NCBI GenBank assembly: GCA_951802425.1
Contig: OX637794.1
Span: 1,922,001 to 1,986,000 of the forward strand
From: Clavaria fumosa
Taxonomy: Eukaryota > Basidiomycota > Agaricomycetes > Agaricales > Clavariaceae
Reading direction: 5' to 3'
DNA: 64,000 bases
Both the position numbers and the translations under genes were made by a program. The notes beneath the pieces were generated by a model that ran no database searches, was not told the DNA's origin, and saw only the letters and a program-made list of their open reading frames with translations. Each line of letters begins with the position of its first letter. Positions within the stretch are counted from its first letter, which is position 1. Shown here one piece after another: positions 35,643 through 45,409 of the stretch.

Positions 35643-36999
35643 TGTTAGAAGAATCTGGTTGTCAGTGTGCTGATCGGTGAGGATCCTATCGAAGGACGAT
35701 GACGGTGACGATGAGCGAAGTCGAGTCGGTAGCGGCAGTGGTAAATCGGGGCACAAAACTGGATAACCAGATGGGTATCTACTACATCTGGTGAGCTACT
35801 TATATACTACTGTGGTCATGTGATAGCTAATAATAACTACCAATGGCGTTAGTACCTCAAAGTAATCACATGACTGTATTACTAAGGGGCCCGGACTGAT
35901 GACTAAAGAGAATTGACTAAACGCTTATCTGATCGATGGGTGAGATAACCCAATTCCAACACTCCCCCGTAATCGAATCCATCGATCAGTCTTCAGGCAG
36001 GAGCGGTGGTGACAGCAGGCGTGCAGGCACGGCAGCGGTCTCGATTGGATTGTGCAATCCTGGCGGCGCAATTCGGTGGCCTCGGCGGCAATGGTTGTGG
36101 AGGCGGCATAGAGTGGCGGCAGTGGATAATAGTAGGGGGCTGGTCCAAGCGGCGGCGGGAAGTAAGGGGCGGCAGGGGGTGGCGCCTCGATGGGGCGCTG
36201 AGCCCGTCGCTTCTTGTTCTGTGCGATGCGGCGTCGGACGGCGGAGGGGTCAGTGGTGCGGCAATCGGATGCCGTATGACCGCGAGCATGGCACTTGTCA
36301 CACTTGGCGTAGCGCCCAGGTGCGGTAGAGGTGCCTCGGGTGGCTCGACCTGTAGAGGGAGCTGCGACGCTGGCACGGGCAGCAGCGACGAGGCGGGTGC
36401 GGGTGTCGGACATATTCGTATTGAGTTCGTCGAGTAGGGCATTTGTGTCGTCCATATGCCGCTCAAGCTGAGTGAGGCGCTCGAGTACCGATGCGAAGAG
36501 TGAGTTTACTGACGTGCGCCATGTGGTGATCAGTGAAATAACCCAGACGATGATAGCAGAGGGGGTGTTGGTCAGGCGTGTGGAAAGTAGGTTGTCCAGT
36601 TCTTGTGGCCGGCTTCGGGTCGTGTCGGTCGATGGGGACGAAGACATTATTGAGGAGGCGCACAGGTTGGTATCTGGTTATGTTAGAAGAATCTGGTTGT
36701 CGGTGTGCTGATCGGTGAGGATCCTATCGAAGGACGACAACGGTGACGATGAGCGAAGTCGAGTCGGTAGCGGCAGTGGTAAACTGGGGCACAAAACTGG
36801 ATAACCAGATGGGTATCTACTACATCTGGTGAGCTACTTATATACTACTGTGGTCATGTGATAGCTAATAATAACTACCAATGGCGTTAGTACCTCAAAG
36901 TAATCATGTGACTGTATTACTAAGGGGCCCAGACTGATGACTAAAGAGAATTGACTAAACACTTATCTGATTGATGGGTGAGATAACCCAATTCCAACA
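35643..36999 (-). mobile_element. SG2: small gag-only LTR retroelement, minus strand
   Basis: 1,357 bp with LTRs of 319 bp (35,643-35,961 and 36,681-36,999) and a 719-bp interior. Flanked by GGGTG (35,638-35,642 and 37,000-37,004). The LTR end is followed by TAACCAGATACC, again complementary to ATCTGGTTA downstream of its TATA box. Its LTRs differ at few positions, so it is young. Confidence 0.93.
35985..36647 (-). pseudogene. SG2 Gag-like gene
   Basis: Begins MSSSPSTDTTRSRPQELDN and shows the coiled-coil region, the knuckle CDKCHARGHTASDC and the proline/tyrosine-rich tail (GPAPYYYPLPP). Near the C-terminus a small deletion after ELRR shifts the frame, so translation ends in an unrelated tail inside the LTR rather than at the stop used in SG3. 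An in-frame deletion relative to SG3 removes several residues near the middle (RLVAAARASV). Otherwise as in SG3. Confidence 0.82.
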
Positions 37000-37885
37000 G
37001 GGTGTGGAAATATCCAGAGACCGCCCCAAGCACTCCATTACACTCTCCCAAAACCAATACATCCATACCCTGCTTGAACGCTTTGGACTGTCTGAGTGCA
37101 CACCTGTCTCAACTCCCCTAGACCCTGGGACCAAGCTCAGTGCCTCTATGTCACCCACCACACCTGAGGAGACTGAGGAGATGTGCTCTGTGCCATACCT
37201 CCAGGCTGTGGGCTCCCTCATGTACCTGGCTGTTGCCACTTGTCCAGATATTGCCTATGCAGTGGGTGTTCTTGCAAGGTTTAGTAAGAACCCTGGTCTG
37301 GCTCATTGGAAGGCAGTGAAGCACCTGTTTCGCTACCTGAAAGGGACTATGGATCTGAAGCTTACCTATGCACCAGATCCTAGTTCACCTGAGCTGTTCA
37401 CTACATTCAGTGATGCAGACCATGCAGGCAATCCTGACAATGGCAGGTCTACTGGGGGCTATGTGGTGAAGATGGGCACTGGAGCTATTAGCTGGTCCAG
37501 CAGACTGCAGGGGATTGTTGCACTCTCTACCACAGAGGCAGAATATGTTGCTGCCACATCTGCTGGTCAAGAGATCCTCTGGTTGCGCAACCTGTTCCAG
37601 GAGATGGGATACCCTGTCTCAGGCTCATCCACCCTGTTGCTTGATAGTGCATCTGCCCTTGCTGTTGCTAAGAATCCTGAACATCATGGCAGGATGAAGC
37701 ACCTGGATTTGCGCTTTTATTGGCTCAGAGATGAGGTTGATAAGGGAGCCATATCTCTGAAACATGTTGGGACTGCAGCTATGGCAGCAGACATCTTGAC
37801 CAAGGCTCTTGGCAGAGTCAAGGTCATGGAGATGCTGGAGATGCTTGGATTGAAAAGATGAGAGAGTTGCCTCATCAAGGGGGTG

Positions 37886-38169
37886 TGTTGAGTTCTGTGA
37901 TGATGAGGAACTCTGTTTACATAATAGATACCTATTCTGGACATTGTTTACCTCTATTTGGCCAAAAAGCGGCTGAAGACCTGTGTCAGAGGCAATCAGT
38001 AGAGTTATCTCTTACTGAGTGCCTCTGGCCCAGGTATGTCATGTTTTGTACATTCCTATGCCTTGAATACATCTCTTACTGAGTGCCTCTGGCCCAGCTA
38101 ACACTTTGTTAGCTTCTGGTGACCCTCCCTGGGCACCATCTCGAGGTTTTGGCCTATCTGGCCTTCTCA
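37886..38169 (+). repeat. Copia-A2 3' LTR (284 bp)
   Basis: Preceded by the polypurine stretch AAGGGGGTG that follows the pol stop at 37,861 by about 15 bases. Ends CTTCTCA at the ATGGG duplication. Confidence 0.93.
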
Positions 38170-38174
38170 ATGGG

Positions 38175-39209
38175 CTGCTCTCAGAGCCATTCTGGCACTG
38201 GCTGTTTTTGAGGACCTCCACCTTGAGAGTGTTGATATCTCCACAGCATTCTTGAATGGAGATCTCAAGGAGGATGTCTTCATGCATCAGCCAGAGGGCT
38301 TTGTGGAGAAGGGCAAAGACTGGGTGTGGCATCTCAAGAAGTCTATCTATGGCTTAAAGCAGGCTGGGAGATGCTGGCACCAAAAGCTCAATCAGGTCCT
38401 TGAGAGCATGGGCTTCAAGAGGATCACTTGTGAGCACAGCATCTGGGTGTACCAGCAGGGAGATGCAAGGGTCATTGTCCCAATCTTTATAGATGACATG
38501 ACCATTGCTGCTAAGTCTATGGAGACCATTGAGGAAATTAAGTCTGGTCTTAGGAAGCACTTCAAGCTTCGAGATCTAGGACCTACCTCATGGCTGCTGG
38601 ATGTGGAAATATCCAGAGACCGCCCCAAGCACTCCATTACACTCTCCCAAAGCCAATACATTCATACCCTGCTTGAACGCTTTGGACTTTCTGAGTGCAC
38701 ACCTGTCTCAACTCCCCTAGACCCTGGGACCAAGCTTAGTGCCTCTATGTCACCCACCACACCTGAGGAGACTGAGGAGATGTGCTCTGTGCCATACCTC
38801 CAGGCTGTGGGCTCCCTCATGTACCTGGCTGTTGCCACTCATCCAGATATTGCCTATGCAGTGGGTGTTCTTGCAAGGTTTAGTAAGAACCCTGGTCTGG
38901 CTCATTGGAAGGCAGTGAAGCACCTGTTTCGCTACCTGAAAGGGACTATGGATCTGAAGCTTACCTATGCACCAGATCCTAGTTCACCTGAGCTGTTCAC
39001 TACATTCAGTGATGCAGACCATGCAGGCAATCCTGACAATGGCAGGTCTACTGGGGGATATGTGGTGAAGATGGGCACTGGAGCTATCAGCTGGTCCAGC
39101 AGACTACAGGGAATTGTTGCGCTCTCTACCACAGAGGCAGAATATGTTGCTGCCACATCTGCTGGTCAAGAGATCCTCTGGTTGCGCAACCTGTTCCAGG
39201 AGATGGGAT
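38175..39209 (+). pseudogene. Copia-A1 pol, segment 3 (RT and RNase H)
   Basis: Resumes in frame after copia-A2 (AALRAILALAVF). RT shows STAFLNGDLKED and the catalytic FIDDMTIA; RNase H shows SDADHAGN and TEAEYVAA. It stops at GGGAT where copia-B inserted. The missing end is on the minus strand at 57,647-57,897. Confidence 0.9.
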
Positions 39210-39515
39210 TGTTGAATGTGATAGCCCATCCTTCCTTCACATTAGTTTCACCTTCCTAAGTTGTATAGTTGCCCAGGGCTCTTTCCTTTCACCCTGAGGC
39301 ATTATGTAACTGTTGTTGCTTATGTAAGCATAGATACTTCGCCACAGAGTCCAGTTTCAGTCCCTCAGTGACTTGTACTGGACTCTAGGTGAGTGTCCCC
39401 TCATGTACTTCATTTACCTATGTACTTTTACTAATTTAGTGACTTGTACTGGACTCTAGTCATCCAGTGAGGCTCTAGGAGCCCTGTACACTCATCTACA
39501 TAGGTCTCCTTAACA
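39210..39515 (+). repeat. Copia-B 5' LTR (306 bp)
   Basis: TGTTGAATGTGATAGCCCAT to GTCTCCTTAACA, then primer site GATTATGAGACTCGG, complementary to the same tRNA-Met-type anticodon arm as in copia-A. It holds a 22-bp direct repeat (AGTGACTTGTACTGGACTCT). Confidence 0.92.
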
Positions 39516-40372
39516 GATTATGAGACTCGGCCTCTGAGCGGAAAAGTCGACTATATCTCGAGAACTACTGCTCTGATTGCCTCGCCAATTTGACCAACGG
39601 ATTCTACGCCTTCCATTACCCCGGAATACGGAGTTTTACGTCGTTAGCTGCTCGGACTGGCTCGCAGTGCGCCTGTCTCCATCTGAGACATTGTTCTCCT
39701 ATTTCTCCAACATCTCATATCTTGGGATCCTGATTACGGATTCACTCCAAACTCTGTCAGACGCCTTGCACCTACTGCATCCATCGTCGTACCAAGTTTT
39801 ACACCGATCCGACCATCCGTTCCCGAGATCTGGCACTGTGCCCATTTCGCCTCCCAGACCATATCCCAGAGTTGCAAATATCTCAGTAACCACTGCTAGG
39901 ATTCCCTTGATTCTTTGTGGACCCGGCCTACCATATTGTCTCTACCAGCACGCGGGGTTTCGCACGATTCGCATCAGTCGTTCGTCCACAATCGTCGTTT
40001 CCCATTTTGCCTCACAGACGCCCTCCTGTGACAAAATTCATCGTATCTCAACAACGTCTTATCATACCCATTTGCCATTTCGGGTGCCCATACTACACAT
40101 CAATGCCCATCAGCTCCCCAACTTCGCAGTAAATCGCATCAGTCGTTCCCTTGCAATCGCCAATTTCATCATTGCCATTCAACTCCACCCATTTCGAAAT
40201 TTCGTCATATCTCACTCAGGACCACAGCTATCACCAAGCCCTTTGGCCCATCGATAGAGGCCCTATAGCCCCACCAGCCTACGGAGTTCGCGCAAAATCG
40301 CACAGTCCCTTCCCTCGCCATCGCGATTTTTGTCACCCCTCTATTTCGCATTTTTAGTCCTTTGTTGGAGAG
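39516..40372 (+). other. Copia-B leader
   Basis: 857 bases between LTR and gag ATG. A 226-codon open frame (39,577) is present in both copies, but the copies are almost identical, so I do not call a gene. Confidence 0.7.
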
Positions 40373-43300
40373 ATGGCTGGTTCTATCCCAGATTTTCCTA
40401 AGCTGTCTGACAGCAATTATAAGGAGTGGAAGACTATTATGAAGTCTTCCCTCCAGGCTCTTGGAGTGTGGAGAGTGGTGACTGGAGAGAGGACTAAGCC
40501 TGGTCCAGAGTCTGCAGACCTGGACAAGTTCTTGCAGGACTTTGACAAGGCTGCTGGGTGGTTAAAGATGAGGGTTGAGACGAGCCAGATGGCTCATTTT
40601 GAGGGGTTTGAAGATGATCCCAAGGAGATTTGGGATAGGTTGGGTGCTGCCCATGTCTCCAAGAAGCCAGCACTTCGCTTTAATGCCTATGCTGAGCTCT
40701 TCTCCATCACAAAGGGGACAGAGGAGACTTTGATTGGGTTGATGGGAAGGATTGAGAGTGCTATGCAGGCAATTTGCTCTTTGAGGCCTGACAGCTTTAC
40801 TGTGGCAGAGTTGGATGATGAATTACAGGCTATGGAAATGTTTCGTGACCTCCCAGCTGAGTACCAGGCCTTTCGCTCATCTCTCATGCTCCTGGACAAG
40901 ATTGATAAGAGGACACTCCAGGAGGCCTTCAAAAACGAGGAGATCCAGTGCCAGCAGGCAGAGAATGCTTCCCCTGCCTCCCCAGCTCGTGCCCTCACTG
41001 CCTCCACCTCTGGGGCAAAGCAGAATACTCCCAGACCTCGCACCTTGTATAATTGTGACTTCTATGGAAGAGTTGGACACACCATGGATAGGTGCAAGCA
41101 GTTTGCTGCTGCTCAAAGGGAGGCCAGATGGAAGGCTCAGGGACAGGGGATGAGTGGAAGGACTGGGAATTCTGGACAGCAAGCTGCTCCAGCCCAGGAG
41201 TTTGCAGGGAATGCAAGTCTTTGCTCCCCTGAATCTTTGGGAAAGACTGACATGGAATGGACTGCAGACTCAGGTGCCTCAGCTCACATGACTCCAAACA
41301 GGCACTATATCCATCAATATTCACCTTATTCTGTTCCTATTCGTTTGGCTGATGGAAATGTGGTCTATTCAAAGGGAGTAGGTGTGGTGCACTTTATACC
41401 TGATGTAGGAGGCAAGGATGCGAAGATTTTGACATTTACTCATGTCCTGCATGTTCCAGACCTTGACAGCAGTCTCCTGTCCATCCTATACCTCACCCGC
41501 CACTGCCACTATGTTGTGTCCATTGATTCTTTGTTCCTGTACTTTGGACAGAATGGCCAAGTCAAATTCACTGCCTCTATTCACCCCAACAACAATGCTT
41601 CCCTCAATGGCAGAACTGAAGTAGTGAGAGAGCAAGCCTGCTTGTCAGCAACACCTCCTATGGATTATGCTCTGTGGCATCGTCGTTTAGCACATCAGAA
41701 CATGGATGGAGTAATGAGAATGGCCAGGGATTCTTTGGTCACTGGACTTAGGCTGCAGTCCAAGTCTTTACCAACTGGGTTTTGTGAGCCATGTCTAGCT
41801 GGAAAGATGCATGCCAATCCATTCCCTTTGTCCCAGCACAGGGCTACTGAGCTGTTGGAACTGGTGCATTCTGATGTTCATGGTCCATTGAGTGTTAGAA
41901 CACACTCTGGATATTGCTATTGGGTCACATTTATTGATGATGCCTCAAGGTTCTGGGTGGTTTACTTGCTAAAGGCAAAGAGTGAAGTGTTTACTGCATA
42001 CAAGCAATTTCAAGCTTATGCAGAGAGGTATTTGGGATGCAAGGTCAGGACAATTAGAGATGACAAAGGGGGGGAGTACATGTCCAATGCCTTTCTACAT
42101 GACACTTTGGCTGAAGGTGTGCAGAGACAGCACACAACCAGAAATCGTCCTCAGCAGAATGGTGTGGCAGAGCGAGCCAATCACACTATACAGGATGGAA
42201 TAACCACCCTGCTGCAAGAATCTGGGTTACCTGTGCAATTCTGGGGAGAGGCACTTGCAGCCTTTGTGCATGTGAGGAATAGATGTGCCACTTTAACTCT
42301 GAATGGTGTAACACCATACACTCTGTGGCACAAGAAGAAACCTGATGTGTCCCATTTGAGAGTCTGGGGTTGCCAGGCATATGTGCATGTGCAGAAGGAC
42401 AAGAGGTCACTTCTTGGTTCACACATGGAGAAATGCATCTTCATTGGATATCCAGAGGGCTACAAGGGTTGGAAGTTTTATAACCCTACCACCAAGAAAA
42501 CTGTGATCAGTGAGAGGGCTGAGTTTGATGAACATTACTTCCCTCATAAGAGACATCACCAGCAGGACAGTTTGCCAAGGGTAACCAACACTCCAGTCCC
42601 TGGGCCAGTCTCTGAGTATATCCAAGTAATGGATGAGCATGATTTGGATGCACATGGTAATCCTATGGCAATCCCTCCAGTGAGAGAGGAGTCTCCAGTT
42701 CCTGAGGTTCGCACTCTCAGTCCACCACTTGCTCTGAGACGAGAGCCTCGTCTCAGGAGGCCTCCTGGTGAATGGTGGAAAGTTAGACCTGAACCTGAAC
42801 CCATGGTTGAGGGGACTTCTTCACCTTCAGGAGATGAGCTGAACCTAGGAGAGAATGAGGAGGAGGAGGAAGTGGTTGAAAGCAGTGAAGCATGTGATGA
42901 GATATGTAAAGGGGACTATGGATGTGAAGTTGACCTATGGTCCTTCATCCTCTGGTGAACTGTTCACATCATTTTCTGATGCTGATTTTGGAGGGTGCAA
43001 GCAGTCTGGCAAGTCCACCAGTGGGTACTTAATTAAAGTTGGAACTGGTGCTGTAAGCTGGAGAAGCAAATTGCAGCCAATTGTGGCCTTGTCTACCACA
43101 GAAGCTGAGTATATTGCTGCAGTTGAGGCTGGAAAGGAGATGATATGGATGCACAACATTCTTAGTGAATTTGGGTACAAACCCAGTTTGCCATCCAAGT
43201 TGAGAGTTGACAACCAGTCTGCCATGAATGTGGCAAAGAACCCTGAGCACCATGGTCGCATGAAGCACCTGGATTTGAGATTGTATTGGCTCAGGGAGAA

Positions 43301-43433
43301 AGTGGAGGCTGGAGTGATTTCACTCTCATATATACCTACTACAGAGATGCCTGCAGATATTCTGACTAAAGGGTTGCCCAGGGCACAGGTGGAAGTATGT
43401 AGGCATCTCATGGGACTTCAGGAAGAGATGTGA
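40373..43433 (+). pseudogene. Copia-B gag-pol with RT deleted
   Basis: Begins MAGSIPDFPKLSDSNYKEW. The zinc knuckle reads CDFYGRVGHTMDRC, the second Cys being Tyr. Protease DSGASAHM and integrase (LVHSDVHGPL, IRDDKGGEYMS, NGVAERANH) are intact. At about 42,880 GTGGTTGAA is fused to AGCAGTGAAGCATGTG, a deletion of more than 1 kb that removes the RT core and shifts the frame. The RNase H end (SDADFGGCKQ, TEAEYIAA) follows in another frame to the stop at 43,433. Confidence 0.88.
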
Positions 43434-43446
43434 GATCAAGGGGGAG

Positions 43447-43754
43447 TGTTGAATGTGATAGCCCATCCTTCCTTCACATTAGTTTCACCTTCCTAAGTTG
43501 TATAGTTGCCCAGGGCTCTTTCCTTTCACCCTGAGGCATTATGTAACTGTTGTTGCTTATGTAAGCATATATATACTTCGCCACAGAGTCCAGTTTCAGT
43601 CCCTCAGTGACTTGTACTGGACTCTAGGTGAGTGTCCCCTCATGTACTTCATTTACCTATGTACTTTTACTAATTCAGTGACTTGTACTGGACTCTAGTC
43701 ATCCAGTGAGGCTCTAGGAGCCCTGTACACTCATCTACATAGGTCTCCTTGACA
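43447..43754 (+). repeat. Copia-B mosaic 3' LTR (308 bp)
   Basis: Two bases longer than its relatives because of an ATATATA expansion. Preceded by polypurine CAAGGGGGAG. Ends CCTTGACA and is followed by ATCCT, which is SG LTR sequence. Confidence 0.9.
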
Positions 43755-43953
43755 ATCCTATCAAAGGACGACGACGGTGACGATGAGCAAAGTCGAGTCT
43801 GTTGGAATTGGCTATCTCAGCCATCGATCAGATAAGCGCTTATTCAATTCTCTTTAGTCATCAATCCGGGCCCCTTAGTAATACAGTCATGTGATTACTT
43901 TGAGGTACTAACGCCATTGGTAGTTATTATTAGCTATCACATGACCACAGTAG

Positions 43954-43996
43954 TATATAAGTAGCTCACCAGATGTAGTAGATACCCATCTGGTTA
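43954..43996 (+). promoter_or_regulatory. SG3 LTR promoter and predicted self-primer
   Basis: TATATAAG at 43,954 is followed 34 bases later by ATCTGGTTA (43,988-43,996), where transcription would be expected to start. ATCTGGTTA is the exact complement of the primer site at 44,118. The segment also forms a hairpin, ACCAGATG (43,968) with CATCTGGT (43,987). Confidence 0.65.
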
Positions 43997-44117
43997 TCCA
44001 GTTTTGTGCCCCGGTTTACCACTGCCGCTACCGACTCGACTTCGCTCATCGTCACCGTTGTCATCCTTCGATAGGATCCTCACCGATCAGCACACCAACA
44101 ACCAGATTCTAATAACA

Positions 44118-44126
44118 TAACCAGAT
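44118..44126 (+). other. SG3 primer-binding site
   Basis: TAACCAGAT directly follows the 5' LTR. It lacks the TGG start expected of a tRNA 3'-end primer site and instead pairs perfectly with the predicted 5' end of the SG transcript, as in the self-priming Tf1 element. Confidence 0.6.
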
Positions 44127-44150
44127 ACCAACCTGTGTGCCTCCTCGATA

Positions 44151-44822
44151 ATGTCTTCATCCCCATCGACTGACACGACCCGAAGCCAGCCGCAAGAACT
44201 GGACAACCTACTTTCCACACGCCCGACCAGCACCCCCTCTGCTATCATCGTCTGGGTTATTTCGCTGATCACCACATGGCGCGCGTCAGTAAACTCACTC
44301 TTCGCATCGGTACTCGAGCGCCTCGCTCAGCTTGAGCGGCGTATGGACGACACAAATGCCCTACTCGACGAACTCAATATGAATATGTCCGACACCCGCA
44401 CCCGCCTCGTCAACGCTGAGACCACCGTCGCCACCGCCCGTGCCAGTGTCGCAGCTCCCTCCACAGGTCGAGCCACCCGAGGCACCTCTACCGCACCTGG
44501 GCGCTACGCCAAGTGTGACAAGTGCCATGCTCGCGGTCATACGGCATCCGATTGCCGCACCACCGACCCCTCTGCCGTCCGATGCCGCATCGCACAGAAC
44601 AAGAAGCGACGGGCTCAGCGCCCCTTCGAGGTGCCACCCCCTGCCGCCCCTTACTTCCTGCCGCCGCTTGGACCAGCCCCCTACTACTATCCGCTGCCGC
44701 CACTCTATGCCGCCTCCACGACCATCGCCGCCGAGGCCACCGAATTGCGCCGCCGGATTGCGCAATCCAATCGAGACTGCCACCGTGCCCGCATGCCCGC
44801 TGCCGCCACCGCTCCCGCCTGA
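44151..44822 (+). CDS. SG3 Gag-like zinc-knuckle protein, 223 residues
   Basis: The ATG lies 33 bases after the LTR. The sequence begins MSSSPSTDTTRSQPQELDN. Residues about 25-110 are predicted helical with heptad-like leucines (VLERLAQLERRMDD, ALLDELNMNMSD). A CCHC zinc knuckle is at C122, C125, H130, C135 (CDKCHARGHTASDC). A proline/tyrosine-rich stretch (GPAPYYYPLPPLY) and a short helical tail follow. CCHC knuckles bind retroelement RNA; the helical part could drive assembly, but this is inference and no capsid fold can be recognised by eye. It is the only intact SG protein here; the stop at 44,822 is just before the polypurine tract. Confidence 0.85.
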   Translation: MSSSPSTDTTRSQPQELDNLLSTRPTSTPSAIIVWVISLITTWRASVNSLFASVLERLAQLERRMDDTNALLDELNMNMSDTRTRLVNAETTVATARASVAAPSTGRATRGTSTAPGRYAKCDKCHARGHTASDCRTTDPSAVRCRIAQNKKRRAQRPFEVPPPAAPYFLPPLGPAPYYYPLPPLYAASTTIAAEATELRRRIAQSNRDCHRARMPAAATAPA

Positions 44823-45409
44823 AGACTGATCGATGGATTCGATTACGGGGGAGTGTTGGAATTGGCTATCTCAGCCATCGATCAGATAAGCGCTTATTCA
44901 ATTCTCTTTAGTCATCAATCCGGGCCCCTTAGTAATACAGTCATGTGATTACTTTGAGGTACTAACGCCATTGGTAGTTATTATTTGCTATCACATGACC
45001 ACAGTAGTATATAAGTAGCTCACCAGATGTAGTAGATACCCATCTGGTTATCCAGTTTTGTGCCCCGGTTTACCACTGCCGCTACCGACTCGACTTCGCT
45101 CATCGTCACCGTCATCATCCTTCGATAGGATCCTCACCGATCAGCACACCGACAACCAGATTCTAATAACAGAGTCGGTAGTGGCAGTGGTAAACCAGGG
45201 CACAAAACTGGATAACCAGATGGGTATCTACTACATCTGGTGAGCTACTTATATACTACTGCAGTCATGTGATAGCTATTAATAACTACCAATGGCGTTA
45301 GTACCTCTACATAATCACATGACGTTCTTACTAAGGGGCCCAGTCTGATGACTAAAGTGAAATGAATAAGCACTTATCTGATCGATGGCTGAGATAGCCA
45401 ATTCCAACA

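Larger units (their letters stand above)
32171..37861 (+). pseudogene. Copia-A2 gag-pol polyprotein, interrupted only by SG2
   Basis: Coding parts are 32,171-35,642 and 37,005-37,861 and together encode 1,442 residues. Domains in order: Gag with knuckle CLFCGIPGHAEDNC; protease DTGA; integrase with D-D-E in VHSDVKGPL, SRDDKGGEY and NGVAEQSNR; RT with FIDDMTIA; RNase H with SDADHAG, TEAEYVAA and KHLDLRFYWLRDEV. The single polyprotein order (integrase before RT) is diagnostic of Ty1/copia. SG2 entered the RT C-terminal region with GGGTG duplicated; without it the frame reads on (LLGV, EISRD). No stop or frameshift was found, so this element was probably active until SG2 inserted. Confidence 0.93.
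30734..38169 (+). mobile_element. Copia-A2, young Ty1/copia copy inserted in copia-A1
   Basis: 7,436 bp including SG2. Flanked by ATGGG (30,729-30,733 and 38,170-38,174). Its two 284-bp LTRs differ at one position that I can see, so the insertion is recent. Apart from the SG2 insertion the polyprotein frame is complete: 4,329 coding bases, 1,443 codons. Confidence 0.93.
15113..39209 (+). mobile_element. Copia-A1, Ty1/copia retrotransposon, plus-strand part
   Basis: The oldest copia of the nest. Its 5' LTR is here; its last coding piece and 3' LTR are on the minus strand at 57,340-57,897 because of an inversion. It is broken by gypsy-1, SG1, copia-A2 and copia-B, each with its own 5-bp duplication. 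Its coding pieces (26,258-29,011; 30,442-30,733; 38,175-39,209; 57,647-57,897) sum to 4,332 bases, exactly 1,444 codons, so no frame damage occurred apart from the insertions and the inversion. Confidence 0.9.
39210..43754 (+). mobile_element. Copia-B mosaic element (two LTRs, recombined, internally deleted)
   Basis: A second Ty1/copia family. The left flank is GGGAT (39,205-39,209) but the right flank is ATCCT, so the two ends come from different insertions. The simplest reading is that it was made by recombination between the copia-B copy inserted in copia-A1 and a second copia-B inserted in an SG LTR, deleting what lay between. An additional internal deletion at about 42,880 removed most of RT. 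Confidence 0.85.
43800..45171 (+). mobile_element. SG3: complete gag-only LTR retroelement
   Basis: 1,372 bp, LTRs 43,800-44,117 and 44,854-45,171 (318 bp each, about three differences). Flanked by GAGTC (43,795-43,799 and 45,172-45,176). The interior is 736 bp and holds a single gene plus the polypurine tract ACGGGGGAG before the 3' LTR. With no protease, RT or integrase it must be moved by proteins from another element. It resembles the TR-GAG class described in plants: terminal repeats, a Gag domain and nothing else. Confidence 0.93.
43755..45409 (-). mobile_element. Older SG LTR, minus orientation, containing SG3
   Basis: Pieces 43,755-43,799 and 45,177-45,409 join across SG3 into one SG LTR. 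Its plus-strand left end is missing (it begins at ATCCTATCAAAGG, where the copia-B 3' LTR abuts); its right end ATTCCAACA is intact and abuts copia-B integrase sequence at 45,410. Confidence 0.85.

Noticed and set aside
39577..40257. 226-codon open frame in the copia-B leader, also at 62,444-63,124
   Set aside because: Both copies are almost the same sequence; it is low in complexity and lies between LTR and gag where a leader is expected.
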